Assembly (NCBI GenBank): GCA_016763045.1
Contig: JAESUN010000084.1
Span: 1-6,750 of the forward strand
Direction of reading: 5' to 3'
From: Opitutaceae bacterium
GTDB lineage: Bacteria; Verrucomicrobiota; Verrucomicrobiia; Opitutales; Opitutaceae
DNA length: 6,750 bases
Position numbers and translations under genes: made by a program. A model generated the notes under the pieces. That model worked only from the letters and a program-made list of their open reading frames with translations, had not been told where the DNA came from and did not search any database. Positions 5,505 to 6,750 of this stretch are shown piece by piece. How positions within the stretch are numbered: position 1 is the stretch's first letter; the number at the start of each line of letters is the position of its first letter.

Positions 5505-6750
5505 TCATTCCCTCTCAACTCTTGCTCTGCTTTTTTCGAAAAATCTACGTTGCGTCTCCTGGATTTCTTCTTTCCTGGCCTGCTGCCACTCGAAGATAGA
5601 ACGCACTGCGGGTTGCGGTCGGTTAATGTTACCGGATTTCAAAATACGATTGTCCCATTCGATCTCCGGCCGAATCTCTCCTTTAACCAACTGATCGACC
5701 GGACCGTAGAAGCGATTATTTATTAATTCGATTCCTGTGCAATCAGCTGATCCCAAATAAATAGCAGCGGGATAAGGCTCCATTAAAACAAAAGTATTTC
5801 CTTCAATGATATGATCAAAGCTCGCGGCCTTTGCCAAGATGGCGGGCCCACGACCCACGATGAATCGGTTGTATAGGATGAGCCAGTTCTCATTCATCCC
5901 TCCCATCCATAATCCAACCTTCGAAGAGGTTATGTTGCAGTTATAGATCACGTTTCGCGGACCGTTGGGACCATGTCCAGTATCTTCCGGCCCCGAAGCC
6001 CACATACCGTTCCCATAGGAACCCCCATCCTGAGAAGACTCTACAATCACTTCCTCATACAGATTTTCATTGGTCCACCCGGCATGCCACTGCGCATCGC
6101 TATTATGGAAAGTACTTTTGCGGATAACGTTACCAGACGATGCCCATTGGTAAACGGGCGCATGTCGCATGTCATAAGCCGTCACGTTCTCCATCAGACA
6201 ATCGTATGAGTGCTCCCAACCAATATAGCCAGCAGCTCCAAAGTTGTACCACACCCGATCAAAAACGGAGTCCCTCACCTCGCACCGTTTGGAAAAGGGC
6301 ATGTAGAGTGATTTAAAACCACCTTTCACCACATGAACGCCTTTCACCCAACATTCCCAGCCATACTCCATCAAAATGCCGTGAATGTAGGCCTTTTCAG
6401 CTTGTTCCAGTGTTAGGTCTTCCACTCCACATCCATACAGCGGACGAATTTTCTGCACATAAGACCCATCAACAACAGGAAACTCTATTCTCAATGCTTC
6501 CTGAAAAAAGACCCAATCTCCTTCCACGGAATCGATTTCGTAATGGTTCGATCGATAATCCCCTCCGCGATGATCATTCCGTAGCAATGCATTCCATTCA
6601 TCCGTAGTTGGCCCTACAATACGAATTTTATCTCCAGCGCGAAGGTCATGACCCGACTGAAGATGCAGACCCATATCACCGCGCTTCCCGTCCTCAGCCA
6701 GTAAAGCCCGACTCTCTACACCACCGATCAATCTATTTCCTCGAAAAGAA
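5505..6750 (-). CDS. Right-handed parallel beta-helix protein, C-terminal part (cut by right window edge)
   Basis: The frame is open from the right edge (reading SFRGNRLIGG at the border) to a TGA at 5505, giving 414 visible residues; the true start lies outside the window, and the in-frame TTG at 6731 is not a believable start. Successive rungs of the pectate-lyase-like beta-helix fold can be seen: RCEVRDSVFDRV, CLMENVTAYDM, GNVIRKSTFHNS, RNVIYNCNITSS, WLILYNRFIVG, HIIEGNTFVL and GIELINNRFYGP, each with Asn/Asp at the rung turns and spaced about 20-30 residues. Near the visible start there is a non-helix insertion rich in charged and aromatic residues (about nt 6480-6660). The last 50 residues form a highly charged tail rich in Arg and Glu (EWQQARKEEIQETQRRFFEK), probably helical. 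Such proteins are usually exported polysaccharide lyases, epimerases or hydrolases, but no active site can be assigned. The signal peptide, if any, is off the window. Confidence 0.85.
   Translation of the reverse strand, partial: SFRGNRLIGGVESRALLAEDGKRGDMGLHLQSGHDLRAGDKIRIVGPTTDEWNALLRNDHRGGDYRSNHYEIDSVEGDWVFFQEALRIEFPVVDGSYVQKIRPLYGCGVEDLTLEQAEKAYIHGILMEYGWECWVKGVHVVKGGFKSLYMPFSKRCEVRDSVFDRVWYNFGAAGYIGWEHSYDCLMENVTAYDMRHAPVYQWASSGNVIRKSTFHNSDAQWHAGWTNENLYEEVIVESSQDGGSYGNGMWASGPEDTGHGPNGPRNVIYNCNITSSKVGLWMGGMNENWLILYNRFIVGRGPAILAKAASFDHIIEGNTFVLMEPYPAAIYLGSADCTGIELINNRFYGPVDQLVKGEIRPEIEWDNRILKSGNINRPQPAVRSIFEWQQARKEEIQETQRRFFEKSRARVERE

Noticed and set aside
6410..6607. Plus-strand frames (5973-6209, 6410-6607) opposite the beta-helix gene
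   Set aside because: They are antisense shadows; the minus-strand frame has clear beta-helix rungs and stays open to the edge.

Overview
The window looks like chromosomal DNA of a moderate-GC Gram-negative bacterium, most plausibly from the Verrucomicrobiota (Opitutae/Puniceicoccales-like) or the wider PVC group. This is inferred from the mix of families: a feoA-feoA-feoB iron cluster whose first FeoA is cysteine-bearing, a planctomycete/verrucomicrobial type of UbiA-like membrane protein, a sialidase-fold protein, a small DUF3568-like exported protein and a large right-handed beta-helix protein. It also fits the near absence of recognisable Shine-Dalgarno sequences. No rRNA, tRNA, CRISPR array, transposase or phage gene is visible.

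Left block (1-1764, minus strand): a ferrous-iron uptake operon transcribed right to left. The order is a cysteine-containing FeoA-like protein, a canonical FeoA, then FeoB. FeoB runs off the left edge after its G domain and the first membrane segments.

Centre-left block (1912-3428, plus strand): a divergent two-gene operon encoding a nine-helix UbiA-like membrane protein and a class I SAM-dependent methyltransferase. The two are joined by a 4-base GTGA stop/start overlap. The pairing suggests a prenyl-lipid or quinone-type modification pathway, but the substrate cannot be read from sequence.

Centre block (3429-4989): a lone minus-strand gene for a sialidase-superfamily beta-propeller protein without a signal peptide. 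It is bracketed by two direct copies of a diverged 48-nt repeat, and the left copy lies inside an inverted repeat that starts in the methyltransferase stop codon. The right intergenic stretch also holds a possible -10 box, a 15-nt palindrome and a strong intrinsic terminator.

Right block (4990-6750, minus strand): a short exported DUF3568-like protein ending at that terminator, and upstream of it the C-terminal part of a large right-handed parallel beta-helix protein that continues past the right edge. The beta-helix and sialidase-fold genes are of the kind found in carbohydrate-degrading marine Verrucomicrobiota, but no catalytic residues can be assigned.

Most of the window is ordinary gene content. 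The items most worth a second look are the cysteine-bearing FeoA partner, the coupled UbiA-like/methyltransferase pair and the repeat-bracketed beta-propeller gene. I do not see convincing evidence for an entirely new system.
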